NCBI GenBank assembly: GCA_018971065.1
Contig: JAGWVC010000036.1
Coordinates: 1 to 35,778, forward strand
From: Sphingomonadales bacterium
GTDB lineage: Bacteria > Pseudomonadota > Alphaproteobacteria > Sphingomonadales > Sphingomonadaceae
Direction: 5' to 3'
DNA: 35,778 bases
Shown here: in pieces, positions 1 to 7,098 of the stretch
Position numbering within the stretch: the first letter of the stretch is position 1
Layout of the letters: each line of letters opens with the position of its first letter
Notes under the pieces: model-generated
The model's input: the letters and a program-made list of their open reading frames with translations, nothing else
What the model was told of the DNA's origin: nothing
The model's database searches: none
Program-made: the position numbers and the translations under genes

Positions 1-3000
1 CCGCCCAGGCTGGACAGCACGCTGGCGCCCGGCGGCAGCGGATCGACCAGCGCCACCCAGTTGCGTTCGGCATTGGCGTCTATGGTCAGCCGCACGCGGA
101 CGACATCGCCCTGGCTGAGCTTGTCGGCATGGCGCGCGGAAACGACGGAGACGCTGCGCGACAGGCGGTATCCGGCGTTGAGCGGGACGGTCAGCGGCAC
201 GGCGGCGTGGACGGTGACGGTGGCCCACGGCCCGGCGCCGCCGGTCTGCGCCAGCAGCAGCGCGCCGGCCTGCAACGGCAACCGCACCGGCTGGGCATCG
301 GGGCGTTGTGGCCATGTTACGGTGGCGCTGGCCTTGCCCAGCGTGGCGCGGGTGACGCCGGCGATGGCGGTGGCCGGATAGGCGGCGGCGAACCGGCGGG
401 CGACCAGCACGCCCCAGGCGTTGGCGGGGGTGGTGTCCCAATGCCCGCGCTGCTGGCGCGCGGCGGCGCCCACCATCATGCGCGGTGCTTCGGCGGCCCA
501 GCCGGGTTTGCCCAGCACCGCATCGAGCGCGCGGATCGCCATCTCGTCGGTGCTGGTCATCAGCCACCACGGTGCGCGGGCGGCATCGGCCAAATCGAGC
601 CGGGTGCCCGACCAGACGAGGCGGCGGCGCAACTCGCCCTCGGCGGCGGCGCGCAGCGGCGCGGCGCGTGGGGCGGCGGGCAGGCGATCGAGCGCGACGA
701 TCCAGTCCGCCAGCGTGCTGGTGGGCATGTCGCCCGGCACCATGTCGATCTGTGCGACCAGCGCCGGATCGGCCGCGCCGGCGCGCGCCAGTGCCGCCAG
801 CGCGGCGATGCGCACCGGGCGTTCGTCCACCTGCAGACGGCGGTCGCGGCTCAACCGGCCTTCGACGACATCGCGCAGCGCGGTGACCATCCGCGCGCGC
901 GGGCCGTCGGGGATCGGCAGCCCGGCGGCGCTGGTGGTGGCGAGGACATAGGCGGTCAGTTCGGTAGACCCGGGCATCTGCGCATCGGGCCAGTAGCGCA
1001 CCAGCCCGTCGCGATCGAGGTAAGTGGGCAGGGCGCCGGCCAGCGTGGTCCAGCCGGCCGAGTCGCCGTTGATGACGATGCGCGACAGGCGCTGCTCGAA
1101 GCAGTCGTAGGGGTAGGCGCGCATCCACGCGCGCACCTGATCGAGCGGCGGGGCGAGGCTGGTGCTGAAGTCCACCGCGACGTGGCCGCCGGGCAGCGTG
1201 CCGGCGGGGACCCCGATCATGGGGGCGGGATCGCCGACGCGCAGCAGGCTGGCGGCCCAGACTTCCTCGGGCACGGCGGGGGCGACGTCCTGCGTTATCG
1301 TCACCTTATCGTGCGCTTTACCCGCGTTTTCGTGCGCGGTGATGGTCCAGGCCAGCGTGCCGGGGGTGGCGGGGGCAGCCAGCGTCCAGCGCACCTGCCC
1401 GGCCTTGCCCGGTTGCAGGGTGACGGTCAGCGGATTGGCATGGGCGATGGCGGGCACGATCTGCGGCTGCGCGGTGACGGTCATCGCCCGGTCGGTGCCG
1501 TTGCGCAGCGTGAACACAGCGTCATAGCGATCGCCGGTGCGGACCAGTGCGGGCAGTCCGGGGTAGATCGACAGGTCCTGCGCGGTGCGCACGCTGGTCT
1601 CGCCGGTGCCGAACAGTTGCGCGCCGTCGGTGGCCACGGCCACCAGCCTGAACCGCGACAGCGCGTCGGACAGCGGCACGGTGACATGGCCGATGCCATT
1701 GCCGTCCAGCGTGACGTGGCCTTGCCACAGCAGCACCGGCTGGAAATTCTCGCGGTTGACGCCCGAGGCATCGCCGCCGCCGCCGCCCGCGGCTACCGCC
1801 TTGCGGCCATAGTGGCGCTTGCCGACCACCTGCATCTGCGCGGTGGAGGTGGCGACCTCGAGGTTGCGTTCGCCCATCATCGCGTCGAGCAGCTTCCAGC
1901 TCGGGTTAGGCATCAGTTGCAGCAGCGCCTCATCCACGGCGACGAAGGCGACATCGGCGCCCTTGGCCGGCTTGCCGTCGGGCGTGCTTACCGCGACGGT
2001 GACCTGCGCCTGCTCGCGCACCGAATAACGCTCACGGTTGGCGGTGACCGCCACTGCCAGCTTGTGCTGTTCCCAGCCGACGCGCACTTGCGCCATGCCG
2101 ATGCGGTAGCTGGGCTTGGCCAGATCGACCAGCGCGGTCGGCGCGGCGCCTTCGCCGGACAGGAACGGCAGGTGCCAGCGCTGCGCCAGATCGGCCAGCC
2201 ACAGCCGCCAGCCGCCGACGCGGCCGCGCACCGCCATGACCGAGACGAAGACATTGGGGGCATAAGCGCCCGGCAGCTTCACCGAAACCACCGGATCGGT
2301 GCCCGACAGCGTGGTGACAAAGCTGGACAACACGCCCTCGCGCTCCACCGTGACCAGCGCGGTCGCCTCGCGGAACGGCATCCGCACCTGGAAGCGCGCG
2401 GTGTCGCCGGCCTTGTACTCCGGTTGCTCGGCGATGACGTCCATGCGGTCACCGTTGTCGCCGCCGAACCACCAGTCGTCCTTGCCCGCCAGCCAGACGG
2501 TGCGCACGGCGCGCGCCTCGCGCCCGGCCGAATCCTTCACCCGCGCCACCGCGACGATCTCGCCCGAGACGCCGGGCGCCAGCTTGCAGGTGGCGCGGCC
2601 GCTGCCATCGGACACCACGCTGCAACCGCCGGCCAGTTTCGTGGTGCGCTGCTGGTTGTCATAGGCATAGAACCCGCCGATCAGCCGCCGCCGCGCGGTG
2701 ATCGTCTCGCGAGAATAGAGGTCGATCCGCACCGGCGCGCCCGACACCGGCTTGTCCGCCAGATCCAGCACGACCATCTGCAAGCGCAGGTCGTCGGCGC
2801 GCATCATCCAGCCGTCGGTGCGCAAGCCCACCTGCCGCGCCGAGGGATAAAGCTTCAGCAGGCGCGAGGCGGTCATCGTCTCGCCGTTGGCGTCGGGATA
2901 GTCCATCTCGACCGTCATCGACACCGGCCGCGACAGCGCGCGGTTGACCGTCGCCTCGGCCTTCGCGGTGCCGTCGGCGCCCAGCGTGGCGGGCATGGTC

Positions 3001-5507
3001 TGGGCATAGGGCAGTTGCCCGGCGGCCTCGTCGCTGCTGTTGCCGTCGAGCGGCTTCGTGCCCTCGATCACGTCGTCGCCGCCGAAGCTGAACGCGTCGA
3101 AGCCCTTCGGCGTGGCGAACCAGTTGGAGAAATCGGTGCGCAGCGTGACTGGCAGACCGCCCGCGCCGCCGCCCGACAGGTAGCCGACGAACAGCGACAG
3201 CGGCACGGTGTTCGGCTGTACCAGCGCTTCGGCGGGGCCGGTCACGGTGGCGCGCATGGTCGGCAGCTTGTACTCGTCGACGCGGACCTGCTGGCCAGTC
3301 TCGATGGTCTTGCCGTCCACCTCGAAGCTTAGCGCGTAATCGCCCAGCGGCGCGCCCTGCGGCACGGTCCACTGGCCTTCGCCGAAGCCGCCGGGGCCAA
3401 CGCTGGCGGGTTGGGTGAAGCGCGTGTCCGAGCCCATGTGCGCGAACACCAGCGTCCCGGTGAAGCCCTTGGCGAAGCTGAAGCCGTTGCCGACCGGATG
3501 GCGCAGGATGTGCTTGAAATGCACGGTCTCGCCGATCTTGACCAGTTGCCGGTCGAACACGGTATGGATCAGGTCCGGTTGATCCGATGCGCCGAACGAC
3601 ACGTCGAAATCGTAAGGCGAGATGCCCTTGTTCCAGCTTGACAGGGCGAAGCTCATGTCGTCGCCGGCGCGGGCCGAGACCATCAGCGGGTGCTGCTCGT
3701 TCTCGTCGCAGCCGCCGCCCAGGTTGGGTTCGGGCAGGTGCGGGCCGATGACCAGCACGCCGTTGCCGCCGGTGCGCCCGGTGGAGAACAACTGCCCGGT
3801 GCAACTGTCGATGATGCGGACGTCGGCGCCGCCGACCGGCTTGCCGGTGGACAGCGCCGTCACCCAGACCAGCGAGCTTTCGCGGCCCCATTTGAAATGC
3901 ACCGCCATGTCGGTAACCAGCGCCCCGGCGGCGACATAGCGCGGGGTGTCGCGGCCCAGCAGCGCCTTGCCCAGCACCGGGCTGGCCAGTTCGACGACGT
4001 GGAAGCCCTTGCCGTGCAGCGGAATGCCGACGACCTCGAAATCCTTGCCCTTGCCGGGCAGCGCCAGCTTCAGCGGGCTGGCCGGGCCGGTCAGCACCGG
4101 CGTCTCGCGGGTGTGGTTCACGGTCTTGGCCGGGGTATCCTCGGGCGAGCCCTTCGGCGGCTCGATCGTCTCGATGTCGTTGTTCTCGGCCTTGTCCAGC
4201 TTGCGCAGCCATTCGGCGATGCGGGCGTCGTCGTCGGCGATCTTCGCGCTGCGCCCGGCAATCGCGGTCAGCTTGCCGGCCAGCGCCGGTTCCACCCCGC
4301 GCACTGTTACCGGCAGGTCGGTCGCCTCGCGCGCCTCGACGATGCCGAATCCGGCGGCGAATTTCACCAGCGGCGGGGCCGGGTCGAAATGGATGCCCAG
4401 CGGAAACCGCGCGGCATTGGCCAGCGGGCGGCCCGACAGGTCGCGGATCTGCGCGGGCAGCGACAGGGTGGCGTCGCTGGCTTCGGGGAACGGGCCGTCG
4501 AAGGTCACTTCGGAGACCTGCGGATCGCTTTTCTGGCCATCGTCGAGGCGCGGGCTGCGCTGGCTGCCGTCGGCCAGGCGGATGCGCGCGGCCAGCGCCT
4601 GTTCGCGCGCGATCGGCGCCGAGAAGCGCACGGTGGCGGGCAGGATGGGGTTGCAACCGGCGGTGCCGCCGATGCGGCTGCACGAGAACCGCGCATCGAA
4701 CGCGGCGCGCACGGTGAAATCGAAGCGCTGGTCATGCCCGGCGGGCTTGCCGTGGGCATCGGTGATCTGGCCCGACCAGACCAGCGCCACCGAATGCTCC
4801 GGCGGCAGCGGGCGGCGGCATTTCAGCGCCAGCACGTTGGCCAGCGCGGCGGCGCGGGCTTTGGGATCGGCGGGCAGCTTCGGCGCGATTTCGGCCTGTT
4901 CGAGGAATTCGCGGGCGCGCCAGTCATCGCCGCCCAGTTCGCCCAGCAGCCGCGCGGCTGTGTCACCGGGCAGTACATCGACGGCGGCGGTCTCGCCGAT
5001 GCCTTCGACCGCGCAGCCGGCGTGGGCGGCGACCGAACGCGGATCGGCGGCGACGTTGGTGGCGACCAGGAACACCTGATCCTCGTCGATGTCGCCGTCC
5101 ATGCCGGGGGCCAGCACCGCGCGCGCCGATGGCCCGGCGGTATCGATGGTGAAGCTGCGCAGCCCGCCGATGCGCGCGCCGCGCAGGCTGGCAAGGCCGT
5201 CGCGCAGGCTGACCTTGCAGGCGGTGCCGCCGGGAATCGCGTGCTCGAACTCGATCACGTAAGTGGTCTGGTCGACCCAGTGGCCGGTCGAGCCGAGCTT
5301 GCAATCATTGCTGGCCGGGGCAGTGGCGCGGGGATCGCCCAGCGGCACGATCGCTTCGGAAAAGCGCAGCGTGAAGCGGTCGATCGCGCCGCCGGTGCCG
5401 CCGGCCGTTCCGGGCGTGGCCTGCACTACCTGTGGCGGGGTATCGCCATGCACGGCAAACGGGGTCAATGCGAACAGTGCAAGAGCAAGCTTCGATCCCA
5501 GCCGCAT
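1..5507 (-). CDS. Alpha-2-macroglobulin family protein, thioester type (C-terminal end beyond left edge)
   Basis: 1835 codons run without a stop from ATG 5507 to the left edge, where the last visible residues (WVALVDPLPPGAS) match the phrase that comes near the C-terminus of bacterial alpha-2-macroglobulins. The product starts with a Sec signal peptide (RLGSKLALALFALTPFAVHG); I see no lipobox cysteine, unlike lipoprotein YfhM of E. coli. Family phrases are RRRLIGGFYAYDN, LMPNPSWKLLDAM and RENFQPVLLW. The thioester motif Cys-Phe-Glu-Gln is at residues 1469-1472 (1103-1092), inside YPYDCFEQRLSR. The family traps attacking proteases in the periplasm through a bait region and thioester. The chosen start has a GGGGGA ribosome site 7 nt upstream; an ATG at 5514 is out of frame. 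A pbpC gene often follows this family, but that side is outside the window. Confidence 0.95.
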   Translation of the reverse strand, partial: MRLGSKLALALFALTPFAVHGDTPPQVVQATPGTAGGTGGAIDRFTLRFSEAIVPLGDPRATAPASNDCKLGSTGHWVDQTTYVIEFEHAIPGGTACKVSLRDGLASLRGARIGGLRSFTIDTAGPSARAVLAPGMDGDIDEDQVFLVATNVAADPRSVAAHAGCAVEGIGETAAVDVLPGDTAARLLGELGGDDWRAREFLEQAEIAPKLPADPKARAAALANVLALKCRRPLPPEHSVALVWSGQITDAHGKPAGHDQRFDFTVRAAFDARFSCSRIGGTAGCNPILPATVRFSAPIAREQALAARIRLADGSQRSPRLDDGQKSDPQVSEVTFDGPFPEASDATLSLPAQIRDLSGRPLANAARFPLGIHFDPAPPLVKFAAGFGIVEAREATDLPVTVRGVEPALAGKLTAIAGRSAKIADDDARIAEWLRKLDKAENNDIETIEPPKGSPEDTPAKTVNHTRETPVLTGPASPLKLALPGKGKDFEVVGIPLHGKGFHVVELASPVLGKALLGRDTPRYVAAGALVTDMAVHFKWGRESSLVWVTALSTGKPVGGADVRIIDSCTGQLFSTGRTGGNGVLVIGPHLPEPNLGGGCDENEQHPLMVSARAGDDMSFALSSWNKGISPYDFDVSFGASDQPDLIHTVFDRQLVKIGETVHFKHILRHPVGNGFSFAKGFTGTLVFAHMGSDTRFTQPASVGPGGFGEGQWTVPQGAPLGDYALSFEVDGKTIETGQQVRVDEYKLPTMRATVTGPAEALVQPNTVPLSLFVGYLSGGGAGGLPVTLRTDFSNWFATPKGFDAFSFGGDDVIEGTKPLDGNSSDEAAGQLPYAQTMPATLGADGTAKAEATVNRALSRPVSMTVEMDYPDANGETMTASRLLKLYPSARQVGLRTDGWMMRADDLRLQMVVLDLADKPVSGAPVRIDLYSRETITARRRLIGGFYAYDNQQRTTKLAGGCSVVSDGSGRATCKLAPGVSGEIVAVARVKDSAGREARAVRTVWLAGKDDWWFGGDNGDRMDVIAEQPEYKAGDTARFQVRMPFREATALVTVEREGVLSSFVTTLSGTDPVVSVKLPGAYAPNVFVSVMAVRGRVGGWRLWLADLAQRWHLPFLSGEGAAPTALVDLAKPSYRIGMAQVRVGWEQHKLAVAVTANRERYSVREQAQVTVAVSTPDGKPAKGADVAFVAVDEALLQLMPNPSWKLLDAMMGERNLEVATSTAQMQVVGKRHYGRKAVAAGGGGGDASGVNRENFQPVLLWQGHVTLDGNGIGHVTVPLSDALSRFRLVAVATDGAQLFGTGETSVRTAQDLSIYPGLPALVRTGDRYDAVFTLRNGTDRAMTVTAQPQIVPAIAHANPLTVTLQPGKAGQVRWTLAAPATPGTLAWTITAHENAGKAHDKVTITQDVAPAVPEEVWAASLLRVGDPAPMIGVPAGTLPGGHVAVDFSTSLAPPLDQVRAWMRAYPYDCFEQRLSRIVINGDSAGWTTLAGALPTYLDRDGLVRYWPDAQMPGSTELTAYVLATTSAAGLPIPDGPRARMVTALRDVVEGRLSRDRRLQVDERPVRIAALAALARAGAADPALVAQIDMVPGDMPTSTLADWIVALDRLPAAPRAAPLRAAAEGELRRRLVWSGTRLDLADAARAPWWLMTSTDEMAIRALDAVLGKPGWAAEAPRMMVGAAARQQRGHWDTTPANAWGVLVARRFAAAYPATAIAGVTRATLGKASATVTWPQRPDAQPVRLPLQAGALLLAQTGGAGPWATVTVHAAVPLTVPLNAGYRLSRSVSVVSARHADKLSQGDVVRVRLTIDANAERNWVALVDPLPPGASVLSSLG

Positions 5508-5622
5508 CGATCATCCCCCGCGGTTCGACTCGCCAAGCCGGACCGTGCCGTGCAGGCTACATCGAATGCCCGGCCGGGGCGAGCGCGGTTTGCGCTCTAG
5601 CTATTGTTGCCGTGCGATTTAT

Positions 5623-5651
5623 TGACAAAAACCGGTTCCCACTTTTTGTCA
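5623..5651. promoter_or_regulatory. Perfect 9-bp inverted repeat upstream of the macroglobulin gene
   Basis: Arms TGACAAAAA (5623-5631) and TTTTTGTCA (5643-5651) are separated by 11 bp. The repeat lies between the WYL gene stop (5660) and the macroglobulin start (5507). On the minus strand one arm contains TTGTCA, a plausible -35 hexamer, with only a weak -10 (AATAGC) 17 bp on. The core TTTTGTC recurs in the two sites at 6663-6677 and 6758-6772, so a WYL operator is possible. As it follows the WYL stop closely it could instead form an AT-rich hairpin in the 3' end of that transcript. The rest of the 152-bp gap shows nothing clear. Confidence 0.45.
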
Positions 5652-5659
5652 TCGCCCTC

Positions 5660-6652
5660 TTAGGGCAGGGCGGCAAATTGCCGCTGATAACCTTGCACCA
5701 TTTCGCGAAGCCGCGCCGGTTGCAGCACTTCGACCGAATTGCCCCACGAATAGAGGTGCCAGCACATTTCGAGGTGCCCGGAGGCGCGGAAGCGAACCAG
5801 CAGCGAGCCGTCGGCTTCCTCCTCGACCACCTGCGCCGGGTGGAACACGAAGCGGCGGGCGTGCGGGGCGGCGGCCGGGGTGAAGCGCCAGACGACATCG
5901 CCGAATTCGGCGGCGCTTTCGTAGGAGCCGAAGCCCTTTTCGGCATGGCGCTGGATGGCGAAATCGGGGTCGATCGCGAAGCTTTGCGGCAGCACTTCGG
6001 CGGCGTGGATTTCCTCCACCCGGTAGTGTTGCAGCGGCGCCGTGGCGGGCTTGGCGGTGTCGCGCGCGACCAGATAGCGGCGGAAGCCCAACAGCAGGCC
6101 GTGCGGCGCCAGGATGCGCTCGCTGGGCTTGTCCTGCGCGCGGCGGCGATAGAGGATGCGCAGCAGGAACGGTCCTTTCAGCGCTTCCGAGATCGCCGCA
6201 TCGACGTCGCTGTTGGTTGCCGGACGCGGGCCGGGGCGGGCGGCGTGGCCCAGCGCCTCCAGCAGCGCTTCCTCGTCAACCGCCAGCCGGGTGCCGGCAT
6301 GAGCGGGGAGCAACGCGCGCACCTTGGCCTCCAGATGGCGCGCCGCGTTGGCCTCGGGCGCCATGCCGGCGGCATCGAGCTGGCGGATCGCCGTGGTCAG
6401 CGCGGCGAGTTCCTCGGCCGAGGGTGTCAGCAGCGGCGCCACCGCGCGGGTGGGGATGTGCCAGCGGCGCTTGCGATCATCGCCATCGTGCGTTTCGGCC
6501 TGCGGGAAGGCCGATTCCAGCGCCTCGGTCATGCGCTGGGCGGTGCGGTGCGAGCAGGCGAATTCCTCGGCGATTTCCTCCAGCGAAACGCCGCTGCGGC
6601 GGGTGGCCAGCATCGCCAGTTTCAGCAGGTCCTGGGCTTTTGCGAACGACAT
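5660..6652 (-). CDS. WYL-domain transcriptional regulator
   Basis: The 330-residue product has an N-terminal helix-turn-helix (about residues 5-60, with ISLEEIAEEF-like pattern VSLEEIAEEFACSHRTAQRM), a central WYL domain (ILAPHGLLLGFRRYLVARD) and a C-terminal WCX-like region ending in HLYSWGNSVEVLQP. The family (YafY/PafC/DriD-like) controls defence, DNA damage and metabolic genes, often sensing nucleic acid or nucleotide ligands through the WYL pocket. An in-frame extension to 6724 exists, but ATG 6652 is preferred because GGAGA lies 5-8 nt upstream. The gene is divergent from the ubiquitin-like gene at 6819; two identical operator-like repeats lie between them. The gene ends 9 bp before the inverted repeat that precedes the macroglobulin gene. 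The ligand and targets are unknown. Confidence 0.93.
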   Translation of the reverse strand: MSFAKAQDLLKLAMLATRRSGVSLEEIAEEFACSHRTAQRMTEALESAFPQAETHDGDDRKRRWHIPTRAVAPLLTPSAEELAALTTAIRQLDAAGMAPEANAARHLEAKVRALLPAHAGTRLAVDEEALLEALGHAARPGPRPATNSDVDAAISEALKGPFLLRILYRRRAQDKPSERILAPHGLLLGFRRYLVARDTAKPATAPLQHYRVEEIHAAEVLPQSFAIDPDFAIQRHAEKGFGSYESAAEFGDVVWRFTPAAAPHARRFVFHPAQVVEEEADGSLLVRFRASGHLEMCWHLYSWGNSVEVLQPARLREMVQGYQRQFAALP

Positions 6653-6662
6653 GGCGTCTCCA

Positions 6663-6677
6663 TGACAGGTTTTGTCG
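6663..6677. promoter_or_regulatory. Operator-like site 1, upstream of the WYL gene
   Basis: TGACAGGTTTTGTCG contains the perfect inverted repeat GACA-N5-TGTC (6664-6676). It lies directly upstream of the WYL ribosome-binding site, and an identical 15-mer is found at 6758-6772. A 15-bp exact duplicate within a 166-bp intergenic region strongly suggests a binding site for one protein; autoregulation by the WYL protein is inference. Confidence 0.6.
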
Positions 6678-6757
6678 TGCCGAACCGCCAAGGCGCAGGC
6701 TGGCACCCTGCCGCCGCACGGCATGTGCCGGACGATATGGCAGGGATTTGCGGAGGG

Positions 6758-6772
6758 TGACAGGTTTTGTCG
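6758..6772. promoter_or_regulatory. Operator-like site 2, upstream of the ubiquitin-like gene
   Basis: This is an exact copy of the 15-mer at 6663-6677, 95 bp away centre to centre, and 46 bp upstream of the start of the ubiquitin-like gene. The palindromic core is GACA-N5-TGTC (6759-6771). Its placement between the two divergent start codons suggests co-regulation of both genes by one dimeric protein. No convincing -35/-10 pair could be assigned to either gene. Confidence 0.6.
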
Positions 6773-6818
6773 CGGCGCTCTGCCAGAACCGGTTCATCGC
6801 AAGGATGGAGTTCGCAAC

Positions 6819-7079
6819 ATGGCCTATTGGGATATCGGACTGAACCACATCGTCGACGTCGATGGGCAACTTCTGGCGATCGATGCCGAAGTGATCGACG
6901 CGACCACGCTGCTGGCGCGGGCGAAGCGCCCCGCCGATCGCCAGCTATGGCTGGTGCGCGCCGGTGAGCGTTTTCCGATCCAGCCCCGGCAGGTGATCCC
7001 GCTGTCGCGCGACGAAGTGCTGTTCTTCGAATCGGCCCATGCCTTCGCCCCGCCGGCGATGCAACGCCTGGCGGCTTGA
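6819..7079 (+). CDS. Small ubiquitin-like (multiubiquitin-type) beta-grasp protein
   Basis: The 86-residue product fits the pattern of one multiubiquitin domain (PF14452): a strand pair ending in the turn VDGQ (HIVDVDGQLLAIDAEVIDA), a helix (TTLLARAKRP), the strand QLWLVRAG, and the closing ERFPIQPRQVIPLSRDEVLFFES. In that family such domains occur with E1, E2 and JAB-like proteins in bacterial ubiquitin-like conjugation systems. None of those partners is in this window and the C-terminus (MQRLAA) has no glycine pair. The start at ATG 6819 is chosen because GGAG lies 8 nt upstream; an in-frame extension to 6672 would cross the operator-like site. It is convergent with the DUF2339 gene (19-bp gap). 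The coding call is firm; the fold assignment is from pattern recognition and needs a profile search. Confidence 0.78.
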   Translation: MAYWDIGLNHIVDVDGQLLAIDAEVIDATTLLARAKRPADRQLWLVRAGERFPIQPRQVIPLSRDEVLFFESAHAFAPPAMQRLAA

Positions 7080-7098
7080 AGGGTGTGCGATTGCGGGA

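Noticed and set aside
129..3332. Very long open frame on the plus strand (over 1000 codons) opposite the macroglobulin gene
   Set aside because: The translation is an Arg/Gly/Ala/Gln/His-rich mixture without domains, typical of the antisense of a GC-rich gene. The minus frame encodes recognisable alpha-2-macroglobulin with its thioester motif.
3690..5600. Second long plus-strand open frame, and a 674-codon minus frame at 2659-4683
   Set aside because: Both overlap the macroglobulin gene in other frames and have low-complexity compositions without family motifs.
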